A stretch of DNA of 64,000 bases, from positions 367,699-431,698 of the forward strand of contig JAKVOO010000001.1 in NCBI GenBank assembly GCA_022482735.1. The letters run 5' to 3'. Origin of the DNA: Bacilli bacterium. GTDB lineage: Bacteria > Bacillota_I > Bacilli_A > RFN20 > CAG-826. Below the pieces are notes generated by a model, which worked only from the letters and a program-made list of their open reading frames with translations, did not search any database and was not told the origin of the DNA. Shown here in pieces: positions 9,701 through 18,343 of the stretch (position 1 is its first letter; every line of letters starts with the position of its first letter). The position numbers and the translations under genes are program-made.

Positions 9701-10897
9701 CTAGTAGAGTCCATTAACAAAGTTAGCGGCATAGGCCTTTGCCTTTACAAGATCATCCGCCGTTGGATTTAGGCGCACTTTAAAGCCGTCATCAATGGTC
9801 TTCATTTTAAGCTGCTTGGCGCGGGTAAGCAGATTGCCAACCGCCTCTCCACTCCAGCCGTATGAACCAAAGGCCCCGGCAATTTTATTCATCATAACAA
9901 ACGGATTAAGTTCGTTCATCAAATCATAAACAGGGCGAATAACGTCAGCCACAATTGTTGGAGATCCAAACAAAATGCCATCGGCATCTTCGATATCCGC
10001 GACCATATCCGATGTCGCCGACTCAACAATATCGTACATTTTAAACTCGACATCATACTCTTTTATTGCTTCAGCCATCGCCTCGGCGATAAGTTTAGTG
10101 TATCCATAATTCGAGCAATAAACCATCGTTACTTTCTTCCGTAGACGCACTGGTTGCTCCGCCCATTTTTGGTATAAATTTTGGGCGTTTCTAATTGCTT
10201 CTGGACTATCCAAATATGGACCATGTGAATTAAGAATATAATCGATTTTTAGATTTCTAATTTTGGCTAGTCCAACCCGAACAAAAGGTTTAAAGGGCGA
10301 CATAATTGCATCGAAATATACTTTAAATGATTCTGCATATTCCTTCTTTTGGGCGATAGCGGATAATGCCATCGGCTCAACGCAGATGTGGGCACCAAAG
10401 AAATCGCAGGTAAAAAGATACTTTTGCTTTTCGATATAGGTGAAAATCGTATCTGGCCAGTGAAGATTAGGGGCGACGATAAATTCCAAGGTATCATCTC
10501 CAATAGTAATTTTCTCCCCATCTTTAATAACGTGAGCATTAAAGGGATGATTGACTATTTCCCGTAAATTGGCCATTGCTAGAGGCGAACCATAAATTTG
10601 AATGTTGGGATTTATTTTTAAAAGCTCAGCAATCGCCGAACTATGATCTGGCTCCGTATGCTGAACCACCATGGTGGAAATCTTTTCAATCGCCACGACC
10701 TCTTTAATGTTGCCTAACCACTCTTCTTCAAAACCAAGTTTACTGCCATCAATGAGCGCATATTCGCCATTTGACTCAAAAATATAGGAGTTGTAGGTAG
10801 AACCATATTTTGTTTCCATGACGATGTCAAACCGCCGTAGATGCGGATCATGTGAACCTACCCAAAATAAATTACTGCTAATTTTTTCACTTGCCAT
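9701..10897 (-). CDS. fprA: Flavodiiron protein (FprA-type oxygen/NO reductase)
   Basis: A 398-residue protein with the two-domain flavodiiron layout. The N-terminal metallo-beta-lactamase-like domain carries the diiron ligands in HTEPDH (residues 80-85) and further ligand regions at NLHWPDT, TCDFFGAH and NSHGPY. The C-terminal flavodoxin-like domain starts near residue 253 (MVYCSNYGYTKLIAEAM, LFGSPTIVADVIRPVYDLM, GSYGWSGEA). Such enzymes reduce O2 to water or NO to N2O in the cytosol of anaerobes. The start follows AAAAGGAG. It sits alone between ribF and rpsO. An anaerobic or microaerobic lifestyle is implied. Confidence 0.95.
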   Translation of the reverse strand: MASEKISSNLFWVGSHDPHLRRFDIVMETKYGSTYNSYIFESNGEYALIDGSKLGFEEEWLGNIKEVVAIEKISTMVVQHTEPDHSSAIAELLKINPNIQIYGSPLAMANLREIVNHPFNAHVIKDGEKITIGDDTLEFIVAPNLHWPDTIFTYIEKQKYLFTCDFFGAHICVEPMALSAIAQKKEYAESFKVYFDAIMSPFKPFVRVGLAKIRNLKIDYILNSHGPYLDSPEAIRNAQNLYQKWAEQPVRLRKKVTMVYCSNYGYTKLIAEAMAEAIKEYDVEFKMYDIVESATSDMVADIEDADGILFGSPTIVADVIRPVYDLMNELNPFVMMNKIAGAFGSYGWSGEAVGNLLTRAKQLKMKTIDDGFKVRLNPTADDLVKAKAYAANFVNGLY

Positions 10898-10939
10898 AAT
10901 ATTCTCCTTTTGACAATTGCTATTTTACCATTGTAATCT

Positions 10940-11869
10940 TTATTTTTCTAAAGAAACGCTAATGGAAAGCGCCCGAACTTTTTCCACGTCTTCCGCCATC
11001 GCCCGTTTCAATTCGGAAATAGATGCAAACTTCACTTCATCCCGGAGTCGTCTGACAAAATATAGACCGATATTTTGCGTATAAACCACCGAATGAAAGT
11101 CAAGAATAAACACTTCAATTTGGGAATCGGTTGTTTCCATTATGGTGGGGTGGGTACCGATATTAGCTGCGCCCCAGTAAAGTTGCCCTTGATATAGAAC
11201 CCGAACCGCATATACTCCGTTTTTGGGAACAACATAATTAGCCAACAAATCAAGGTTGGCTGTTGGGAAGCCGAAGCCTTTTCCATTGCCAAAGCCATGC
11301 TTTACTTTGCCATAGATGATATACTCACGGCCAAGCAGTTGATTAGCTTTTTCAATTTCGCCCGTGTCGAGATACTTCTTGATTAGGCTGGAGGAAATTT
11401 TATTGCCTTCCGCATCTAGAATCGGTTTCACAACCAGAGTTTTAAAAGCGGATTTAAAATCCTCCCTTAAATTAGAAATGCCACCCTGCGCTCCCCGACC
11501 AAAATGAAAATCTTCCCCACATATGACATAGGTAGCGCCTAAAGCGATTATGACATTTTTAACAAAATCATCCGCTTCCATATCACGTATTTCTAACGTA
11601 AAATCAATAACAAATAGATAGTCGACCCCCATCTCATCAAGTAAATGCAACCGATCATCAATGGAAGTTAATTGTCGATTTCTTCTTGTGGCAAGAAGAT
11701 CATTTGAGTTAGCAAAAGTAATAAGCCCTACTGGCTGACCCGTTTTTTTCGCTTCCGTAATTAACGCTAAATGACCGACATGAAGCCCATCAAAATAGCC
11801 AAGACAAAGGGCTAAACCACCACTTATACGTTCAACATTTTGCAAATCAACATTTATTCTTTTTATCAT
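10940..11869 (-). CDS. ribF: Bifunctional riboflavin kinase/FAD synthetase
   Basis: About 309 residues. The N-terminal nucleotidyltransferase domain has the FAD-synthetase motifs GYFDGLHVGH and ISSSLIKKYL; the C-terminal riboflavin-kinase domain has GNGKGFGFPTANLDL and NIGTHPTI. It makes FMN then FAD from riboflavin. A start six codons earlier is possible, but the ATG at 11869 overlaps the truB stop as ATGA with GAGGTTT ahead, which indicates translational coupling. The truB-ribF pair is conserved in Bacillota. Confidence 0.96.
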   Translation of the reverse strand: MIKRINVDLQNVERISGGLALCLGYFDGLHVGHLALITEAKKTGQPVGLITFANSNDLLATRRNRQLTSIDDRLHLLDEMGVDYLFVIDFTLEIRDMEADDFVKNVIIALGATYVICGEDFHFGRGAQGGISNLREDFKSAFKTLVVKPILDAEGNKISSSLIKKYLDTGEIEKANQLLGREYIIYGKVKHGFGNGKGFGFPTANLDLLANYVVPKNGVYAVRVLYQGQLYWGAANIGTHPTIMETTDSQIEVFILDFHSVVYTQNIGLYFVRRLRDEVKFASISELKRAMAEDVEKVRALSISVSLEK

Positions 11870-12711
11870 AATAAACCTCGGCGACATTTATATATTTTTT
11901 CCTCGTCATTCCAGTAATAGATGGCTAATGGTAAATTATCATCAACCATTAAAAGCAACGGCGCTTGTTGCTCAATTTGTAAATAGCGGCCATGTATAAC
12001 TAACTCCTTTTGCTCACTATTTACATTCAGCCGGGGCATATCAATCAGCGCTTCCATACTGGAATGAGCATCCGTTAAAGTAATGTTTTCAACATCTTTC
12101 GCCGCGCTTACCAAGAAAGGACCAATCTTTGTTCGGCGAAGAGCAGTAAGGTAACCAAGCGTATTTAAACTTTGGGCGATATCAGCTCCAAGAGTACGAA
12201 CATAAGTTCCGCTTGAGCAAGTAACCATAAAATTTATTACTGGGGGAACATAGGAAATCAACTTTAAGTCATATATTTCCACTTCGCGAGTTTTCATTGT
12301 AATGGTTTCTCCCGCTCGATATCGTTTATAGGCGGGAACCCCATCGATCTTTATTGCGCTCGTGGTCGGCGGAATTTGCTTTATCTTTCCAATATAATCC
12401 TTAAATACTTGTTCAATATCCTCTTTGGTCAATGGAGGTATTTCTTTAAAAACCGTCTCCGGAGTTTCTAAATCAAGCGTGGCGGTTGTCGCTCCCAATT
12501 TTAAACTGGCTACGTATGTCTTGCTAAATCCTTCCATAAAGGGAAGAATTTTAGTAGATGAGCCGACGGTAATGATCAAAAGACCCGTGGCAAAAGGATC
12601 TAAAGTTCCGGTATGACCGATTTTTTTGGTATGCAAAATATGACTTAGACGATTCACGCAGTCGCGTGAAGTCCAGTCCACTCGCTTATCCACCAAATAA
12701 ATTCCGTTCAT
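11866..12711 (-). CDS. truB: tRNA pseudouridine(55) synthase
   Basis: A 281-residue TruB with the catalytic region KIGHTGTLDPFATGLL (about residues 30-45, catalytic Asp in TLDP) and the downstream motifs YKRYRAGE and CSSGTYVRTLGADI. It makes pseudouridine 55 in the T-loop of tRNAs. The gene ends in TGA overlapping the ribF start, so both are co-translated. The divergent TtcA-GNAT gene begins 63 bases away. Confidence 0.96.
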   Translation of the reverse strand: MNGIYLVDKRVDWTSRDCVNRLSHILHTKKIGHTGTLDPFATGLLIITVGSSTKILPFMEGFSKTYVASLKLGATTATLDLETPETVFKEIPPLTKEDIEQVFKDYIGKIKQIPPTTSAIKIDGVPAYKRYRAGETITMKTREVEIYDLKLISYVPPVINFMVTCSSGTYVRTLGADIAQSLNTLGYLTALRRTKIGPFLVSAAKDVENITLTDAHSSMEALIDMPRLNVNSEQKELVIHGRYLQIEQQAPLLLMVDDNLPLAIYYWNDEEKIYKCRRGLL

Positions 12712-12773
12712 AAATAATCGCCTTTTCTAACTCGGGTATATTATAATATAAAACAGTCGTGAGGAAATGATTA

Positions 12774-14003
12774 ATGGAAGAAATTCGCAAAATATTAGCT
12801 GCCGTCCGTCTTGCCGACGAAAGATTTAATTTAATTGAGAACGGCGACAAGATTGCTGTGGGCATAAGCGGAGGCAAGGACTCCTTGCTCCTTGCCTATG
12901 CTTTAAATTTATATACTCGTTTTTCGAGGAAGCACTTTACCCTTATTGGCATAACCTTAAATCTTGGCTTTCCCGGTTTTGAAGGCGATTATTTAAAAGA
13001 TTATTTTCAATCCCAAAACATTGAATACCATATCGAAGATGCGAGTACCGTTTACCCGATATTGGCTATCCAACAGGAAAGAATGGGAATTAATCATTTG
13101 CCATGTTCAATCTGCTCCCGCATGAAGAAAGCCGCGATGAATAAAGCGGCGCAAAAGTACGGATGTAATAAGGTCGCCTTTGCTCATCATGCTGATGATG
13201 CGATTGAAACCCTATTTTTAAACGAAATAAATGGGGGGCGAGTTGCCACTTTCGCTCCCAAAATGCGCCTCGAACGTGAAGATATTACCTTTATTCGCCC
13301 CTTTATTTTGACTTTTGAGAAAAGCATCATTAAAGCGACTAAGCAACTTCATCTTCCCGTTCGTCCCTCTTCGTGTCCTGCTGATAAGCATACTGAACGC
13401 GAGGAAATAAAACAGGTGCTTAAAGGTTTATATGATAAATATAGTCAGTGCCATACTAATTTTTTAACGATGATTACTAATGCCCCAAAATTTGATCTTT
13501 GGTTTGATGAACTCAATTATCAAACCCGAAAGAGTGGCTTGATTGTTAAACCAGTAAATTCCATCGAAGATAAAACGGCGGTGCTCTACATCCGTATGAA
13601 GGTTTTCGTTGAAGAGCAAAATTGCCCTCTGGATGAAGAAATTACCCCTGAAGAAAACTCGGCTAACTATTTTTTACTCGTCTATAAAGGAGTGAATGTA
13701 GGAACTATCCGCTACTACATCGATAACGGCTATTATCATATTGGTCGTTTTGCCATTTTATCGGCGTATCGTAAGATGGGCCTAGGACGCATTTTATTTC
13801 AATGGCTAGAAGAGTACTTATATCGAAACAATGGGAAAATAACCATTGCTTTTAATGGACAGGCCTATCTAAAGGATTTTTATGAATCCCTTGGCTATAC
13901 AACCGATGGTAAAATTGTTATGGATGCCGGTATTAAGCATTATCATTTTGAGCGGACGATCGACAAACTACCTGCCTCCTGTTTTCTACCCAATGAAGAA
14001 TAA
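12774..14003 (+). CDS. TtcA-like tRNA thiolation ATPase fused to a GNAT acetyltransferase
   Basis: A 409-residue protein with two domains. Residues 1-235 are a PP-loop ATPase: SGGKDS at 32-37, a CSIC pair at C111/C114 and a third cysteine at C201 (SSCPAD), the pattern of TtcA-type enzymes that hold an iron-sulfur cluster and 2-thiolate cytidine 32 of tRNA. Residues about 255-400 are a GNAT domain: the ElaA-like FVEEQNCPLDEE at 278-289, and the acetyl-CoA binding turn RKMGLGR at 333-339. There is no stop or obvious second ribosome site between them. The C-terminal substrate is unknown. Free TtcA homologues are about 240-300 residues, so the second domain is a true extension. Confidence 0.85.
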   Translation: MEEIRKILAAVRLADERFNLIENGDKIAVGISGGKDSLLLAYALNLYTRFSRKHFTLIGITLNLGFPGFEGDYLKDYFQSQNIEYHIEDASTVYPILAIQQERMGINHLPCSICSRMKKAAMNKAAQKYGCNKVAFAHHADDAIETLFLNEINGGRVATFAPKMRLEREDITFIRPFILTFEKSIIKATKQLHLPVRPSSCPADKHTEREEIKQVLKGLYDKYSQCHTNFLTMITNAPKFDLWFDELNYQTRKSGLIVKPVNSIEDKTAVLYIRMKVFVEEQNCPLDEEITPEENSANYFLLVYKGVNVGTIRYYIDNGYYHIGRFAILSAYRKMGLGRILFQWLEEYLYRNNGKITIAFNGQAYLKDFYESLGYTTDGKIVMDAGIKHYHFERTIDKLPASCFLPNEE

Positions 14004-14005
14004 AA

Positions 14006-14024
14006 AAGCCGCTTTAAGCGGCTT
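14006..14024 (+). terminator. Hairpin terminator after the TtcA-GNAT gene
   Basis: AAGCCGCT/AGCGGCTT stem with a three-base loop three bases past the stop. The T tail is weak, so efficiency is uncertain. Confidence 0.55.
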
Positions 14025-14130
14025 ATAAAGTTATTTAAAGCACTCGAAAAAAAGGAAAATGGTGCTTATAATACTTTACAATTCAAAATATATTGTTATT
14101 TTATACTATTGTCAATTTAAAATAGTGTAA

Positions 14131-14517
14131 ATGTCACCATATTTATATTATATAGGTGTGGAAATAATACTTAGAAAAATTCGCGAACAGCGACAACGAG
14201 CCGGATTAACGCAAGAACAAGTTGGAAATCATCTTGGGCTAGCAAAAGAAACTTACCGTAATATCGAAAACGGGAAGATTCGTTTAAAATTGGATGATTT
14301 TATTTCTATTTGCCAATTACTTCATCTCCCATACGCTAGTGTGCTAGAAAGCGATGAACAAACCATAACGATTACAAAGGCAGATTTTCTTGTCATTCAA
14401 AACGCGTTTAAAGTTATCGAAAGGATTGCGGAAACGAATGATTTAAAAAATACTAGCAATCCTTTGCCTAAAAATGAATATGAACTATCCGATTCAATAG
14501 ACGATGAAGAGAAATGA
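14131..14517 (+). CDS. Xre-family helix-turn-helix regulator
   Basis: A protein of up to 128 residues whose residues about 14-70 form a cro/CI-type HTH (IREQRQRAGLTQEQVGNHLG, then ETYRNIENGK). The rest is a polar tail without a recognised domain. The start is uncertain: the ATG at 14131 has no clear ribosome site, and a GTG at 14158 lies just before the HTH. Upstream, at about 14105-14129, an inverted repeat ACTATT/AATAGT with a ten-base spacer could be its operator. It is convergent with the GltS-like gene, ending four bases from its stop. Confidence 0.8.
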   Translation: MSPYLYYIGVEIILRKIREQRQRAGLTQEQVGNHLGLAKETYRNIENGKIRLKLDDFISICQLLHLPYASVLESDEQTITITKADFLVIQNAFKVIERIAETNDLKNTSNPLPKNEYELSDSIDDEEK

Positions 14518-14521
14518 TTCT

Positions 14522-16003
14522 TTAGTTGGCTGAATCTTTTTTCTTGCTTGGTTTGCTGATTTTTGCCAGTAAGAATAAATAGAATCCAAATAGCAAGAGG
14601 AACCCCGCCGTACAGATCCAAAGCCAGGTGGTGTTGATATAAACAAGTCCGACCGCTAATAGCAAAGGACCGCCGAATATAATTGCTGTTCCAGAGCCGT
14701 TTACTAAATCATTTGCTGTCTCGGTCTTAAACTGAGGATCAACTTCTCGTAAAAGGGCAATTCCGGTTGAAGCCGTTCCGGTCAACATTCCATAGAAACC
14801 AAAGAAGGCTGGTAGATAATAACTGGGAAAAGCCTTCTTACAAATATACTTCAAATAAACAAAAGTCACGATTGCCCCGATGATTCCAAGCGATAGAAGG
14901 GCAACTACAACGCCGACATCATTTAATTTTTGAATGTCGATTGCCATAATCGAGCTGACAATCATAAAGTCAAAAGCCGTTCCACTGATTCGGTTTAGCA
15001 TATAATCATTCGTATATTTACGATGCATAATTTTTCTTTTTCGCAATTGACGAATAATCAATTTAGCCACCATAGCTATCGCCATTGCAAATAGAAAATT
15101 GAAGCCCCAAATTAGCGATTTAACATTGTTGACCAAAAAAGCAATATTGCTCCAATCAATTAAAGACGAAAGGCCAAAAATGACCAAAAATGTAAATAAA
15201 TAGAGCATTAAGACTAGACTAATTTGAATCGTAAATTTATCGATTGATTCTGCCAATGGAATTTCATCGACCCCCTCAACATCATCACTCGTAGTCGCCG
15301 CAATTTTTTCGTTTCGATTGATTTTAAGTCGGCCTTTTTTAATAAGATAATTCATATAAATAATTCCGGGAATACAGGCAACAACAAACCCGAGCGTCGA
15401 TATCGATAAACCAAAATCTTGACCAATGGAGAATAGGCCGCCATTGACTTCCGAAAATATTTTGCCGGTATTTCCTGCCTGACCAGGACCTTGACCAAAG
15501 CCTAAAGCCAAAAGAACGCCCGAAAAGGCCCCGCTATTCATAACTGAATTCTTAAATATGGCAGCAATAAAAATAGTAATCAATAATCCAACGAACGCCT
15601 GAAGTAGATAGGTGGAAACAATTACGAGGCCTGATTTAACGGCTTCTCGTTTGCCATTTATCTTTGTGTCGCTTTTATTGTCCTTTAACCCCATGGCAAT
15701 AAAGCCGATGGCAATTGCGTGATAAGTTACAAAATTCATGAAGTTATTAGTTCCCGAAAGAATCGAATAATCAAAAGCGGAAACCGATATCCATTCAATC
15801 AAATACTTGATTCCTAATCCTAAAAAACCCCCTATTACCGCTGTCGGTATGACGTAGCGATTAAGAAAGCTTATTTTACGCCGTAAAACATTGGCCAAAA
15901 GAAGAATCAAAGCAATAATGCCAAAGTATACAAAATCGCCCCAATAAAAGTCATAGTCCCAAACATTCGGTATGGTGCTCGTCATTAAGGTTAATAAACT
16001 CAT
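14522..16003 (-). CDS. gltS: Sodium/glutamate symporter-like membrane carrier (GltS family)
   Basis: A 493-residue polytopic membrane protein with about ten to twelve hydrophobic segments and glycine-rich re-entrant motifs (LALGFGQGPGQAGNTGKIF near residue 160, and GMLTGTASTGIALLREVDP near residue 410), both typical of the GltS/ESS family that takes up glutamate with sodium. It is longer than E. coli GltS because of an insert of charged residues around 225-255. The start at 16003 is fixed by AAAGGAG about nine bases upstream, so the gene overlaps the end of plsC by 53 bases. Substrate is inferred from family only. Confidence 0.75.
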   Translation of the reverse strand: MSLLTLMTSTIPNVWDYDFYWGDFVYFGIIALILLLANVLRRKISFLNRYVIPTAVIGGFLGLGIKYLIEWISVSAFDYSILSGTNNFMNFVTYHAIAIGFIAMGLKDNKSDTKINGKREAVKSGLVIVSTYLLQAFVGLLITIFIAAIFKNSVMNSGAFSGVLLALGFGQGPGQAGNTGKIFSEVNGGLFSIGQDFGLSISTLGFVVACIPGIIYMNYLIKKGRLKINRNEKIAATTSDDVEGVDEIPLAESIDKFTIQISLVLMLYLFTFLVIFGLSSLIDWSNIAFLVNNVKSLIWGFNFLFAMAIAMVAKLIIRQLRKRKIMHRKYTNDYMLNRISGTAFDFMIVSSIMAIDIQKLNDVGVVVALLSLGIIGAIVTFVYLKYICKKAFPSYYLPAFFGFYGMLTGTASTGIALLREVDPQFKTETANDLVNGSGTAIIFGGPLLLAVGLVYINTTWLWICTAGFLLLFGFYLFLLAKISKPSKKKDSAN

Positions 16004-17210
16004 TTTTCACTTCTCCTTTAATATATTTATAGCGATGAACAAATATTTGTAGGGTAACTAGGAACTGATAAGCACTAACGGAAGGCGGAAGTTTAATCAT
16101 CGTCGTATTTCGACCATGGATATAAAGTATCAATCCACCTTTTTGCTGAACAGCCATACTAATTAGTTCGTGATAGCCAACTTTAAATGATTGATCTTTG
16201 CGTTTACTAATGATACTGATGCTTTCGTGATTAACAATTATCTGAACCGAGCCGTGATATTTCCTTCGCCTTTTTAGTATCTCAACCCAAAGGCCTTCAC
16301 CCTTTAATTCAAAATCGGGATGCGAGGCTAAATAATGCTGATAATTATCCTTAACTAATTGATCCACTTCAATTAAAGTTTGCTTGCCATACTCTTTGGA
16401 TACCAAATATCCGTGTTCGTCATAATGGGCGGTAAAATCGCACTGATCACAGACAAAATCATCATAACCATGAACCGTATTGACACTATGACAATGTGGG
16501 CAAGCAAAGACTAGTCGTTCAAGATGTTCACTCATATGTTTAGTCTTAAATGCTAGGGGCGGATTCTCCTGATAGGGATTGGCGTCAATGCGCTCATAAA
16601 TTACTTTATTAAGTTCATCCAAGGATAATGCATTATACTCATCCGGATTCATTTGCGAGTAAAATTCTCCCCATGAGCGGCCTTTTCTTCGTTTAGTTGC
16701 CCAGCGGGGATCCGATTGGGAAACACCATGAAAACGGAAGAAAAGAAGAGGGACATTGAGCGATTTAACTAACTTACCAATCGCAAAGGGCATTGAAGCC
16801 AATCCACCAGTAAATGTCACATTGCCCTCAACAAAAATACCCACGGTTCCTTTTTCCTTCAAAACCTTCTTAATCGTCATAATCGTCGATATGTCGGGTA
16901 GAGATTTACTTTTAGGAATTGGAGCAAAGCAAAACTCTAAAAGTCGACTGATAAGTCCATGGCCAAAAATTATTTCGGAAGCCACATAATAAATAGGAAT
17001 GTCGGTGCTGGTGGCGAGCAAAATCGGGTCGAGAGCCGAAGTATGATTAGCGACAATAATATAGGGTCCCTTCCCCTTTAGGTGATAGTGTTTACTATGA
17101 AAGTTTGCATGAAGGCGAAAAATCCAAGAAAAAAGAATGCGCGCTAAACCATAGAAAAAACGATGACGAAATTTTACCACATGCTTAGTTTGGCTACGTT
17201 TACTTTTCAT
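15951..17210 (-). CDS. plsC: 1-acylglycerol-3-phosphate acyltransferase-like protein with a zinc ribbon
   Basis: About 419 residues. The first 230 residues are a PlsC acyltransferase domain: the catalytic NHTSALD (HX4D) and FVEGNVTFTGG, and a hydrophobic start. Members transfer an acyl chain to lysophosphatidate in membrane lipid synthesis. After that comes an unusual tail: a CPHC...CDQC zinc ribbon (about residues 275-300) and a C-terminal part rich in beta strands resembling a PH-like fold (inference). The ATG at 17210 overlaps the end of the preceding gene; a TTG at 17219 is also possible. It forms an operon prs / GNAT-like / plsC / gltS. Confidence 0.8.
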   Translation of the reverse strand: MKSKRSQTKHVVKFRHRFFYGLARILFSWIFRLHANFHSKHYHLKGKGPYIIVANHTSALDPILLATSTDIPIYYVASEIIFGHGLISRLLEFCFAPIPKSKSLPDISTIMTIKKVLKEKGTVGIFVEGNVTFTGGLASMPFAIGKLVKSLNVPLLFFRFHGVSQSDPRWATKRRKGRSWGEFYSQMNPDEYNALSLDELNKVIYERIDANPYQENPPLAFKTKHMSEHLERLVFACPHCHSVNTVHGYDDFVCDQCDFTAHYDEHGYLVSKEYGKQTLIEVDQLVKDNYQHYLASHPDFELKGEGLWVEILKRRRKYHGSVQIIVNHESISIISKRKDQSFKVGYHELISMAVQQKGGLILYIHGRNTTMIKLPPSVSAYQFLVTLQIFVHRYKYIKGEVKNEFINLNDEHHTECLGL

Positions 17211-18339
17211 TGTTTTCAATCGGTTTTACGAAGCATGCCCGTGTTTTGTGTCGAACATGCTCAAAACGGCTCCATAGTGATTGGACCTCTTCATTGGTAA
17301 CTAATTCTGGCCCCGTTTCACAATATTTGACCTTGTTTCTAACCGCATTATTAATAGCCGCGGCAAATACCATGGTCATTACTCCGCTATTCTTTAATTC
17401 TGGTTCAGTGGCTACTAAAAGCATATCGAGAATTTTCTCTTTTTTTATTGCTCTTAAGAAAGAAATCCATCCGAGAGGAAAAAGATGACCTTTATGGCGT
17501 TTTAAAGCAAACACCGGGGTTGGAATCATAAGGCCAAAGGCGACGACCTTATTATTGCTGTCGACGACAATTTGCATATAGTCAAGATTGATAAGAGGAA
17601 TGTATTGATCTGCTAAATGATACATTTGTCCTTCATCAATTGGTACATAACCATATAGATTAGCATAGGCGCGATTGACAAGCGAAAGAACCTCAACAAT
17701 ATAGGGTTTAACGGCTTTCTTGCTTTTACGTTTGAATTGGACGATGTGAAAATCGTATTTTTTAGCCGTATAATCAGCAATTTTCTGTAGTTTCAAATCA
17801 GGTTTATCTGGAATAAAAACCCGGTATTCATTCCACTTGGCATCTTCGATAAAACCCAATTGCTTAAGGTGCTCATAATAGTAGGGAAAATGATAAAATG
17901 TAGCAAACATATTGTGCTCTTCAAAGCCATAGGTAAGCAAACCTTCCTTATCTTGATCGCTATATCCGAGCGGGCCCGCAATCTCCGTCATTCCATTTTG
18001 AAGGCCAAAATCCTCAACTGCTTTTATTAACGCCTTGGTGACTTCAATATCGTCAATCATATCAATCCGATTAAAACGAATGCGTTTTTGATGATACTTT
18101 TCATTGCTAAAGTGATTTAAGATGGCACAGATTCGGCCGACAATCTTCCCCTCGCGATAAGCTAAAAATAACTTAAAATCACAATAGGAGGCAGCCGGAT
18201 TTTTTCCAGGCATCAAATTGGAGATTTCATCCTCATAAATATAGGGGGTAAAATACTTGTTTCCTTTATATAATTTGACGGGAAAGTCAATAAATTTTTT
18301 TAGTAAACGGCCATTATTGACCACTTTGATCTCAATCAT
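17200..18339 (-). CDS. GNAT-fold acyltransferase-like protein (YghO-like)
   Basis: About 379 residues. The sequence begins with an NGR..KKFIDFPVKLYKGNKYFTP stretch and contains the family pattern EIAGPLGYSDQDKEGLLTYGFEE followed by PYYYEHLKQLGF; proteins of this type (YghO-like) are predicted acyl-CoA N-acyltransferase folds of unknown substrate. A TTG at 18357 is in frame, but the ATG at 18339 follows AAGAGATAG and is preferred; either way it begins right at the prs stop. Neighbour plsC suggests a lipid-related role, which is only inference. Confidence 0.65.
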   Translation of the reverse strand: MIEIKVVNNGRLLKKFIDFPVKLYKGNKYFTPYIYEDEISNLMPGKNPAASYCDFKLFLAYREGKIVGRICAILNHFSNEKYHQKRIRFNRIDMIDDIEVTKALIKAVEDFGLQNGMTEIAGPLGYSDQDKEGLLTYGFEEHNMFATFYHFPYYYEHLKQLGFIEDAKWNEYRVFIPDKPDLKLQKIADYTAKKYDFHIVQFKRKSKKAVKPYIVEVLSLVNRAYANLYGYVPIDEGQMYHLADQYIPLINLDYMQIVVDSNNKVVAFGLMIPTPVFALKRHKGHLFPLGWISFLRAIKKEKILDMLLVATEPELKNSGVMTMVFAAAINNAVRNKVKYCETGPELVTNEEVQSLWSRFEHVRHKTRACFVKPIENNEK

Positions 18340-18343
18340 ATTT

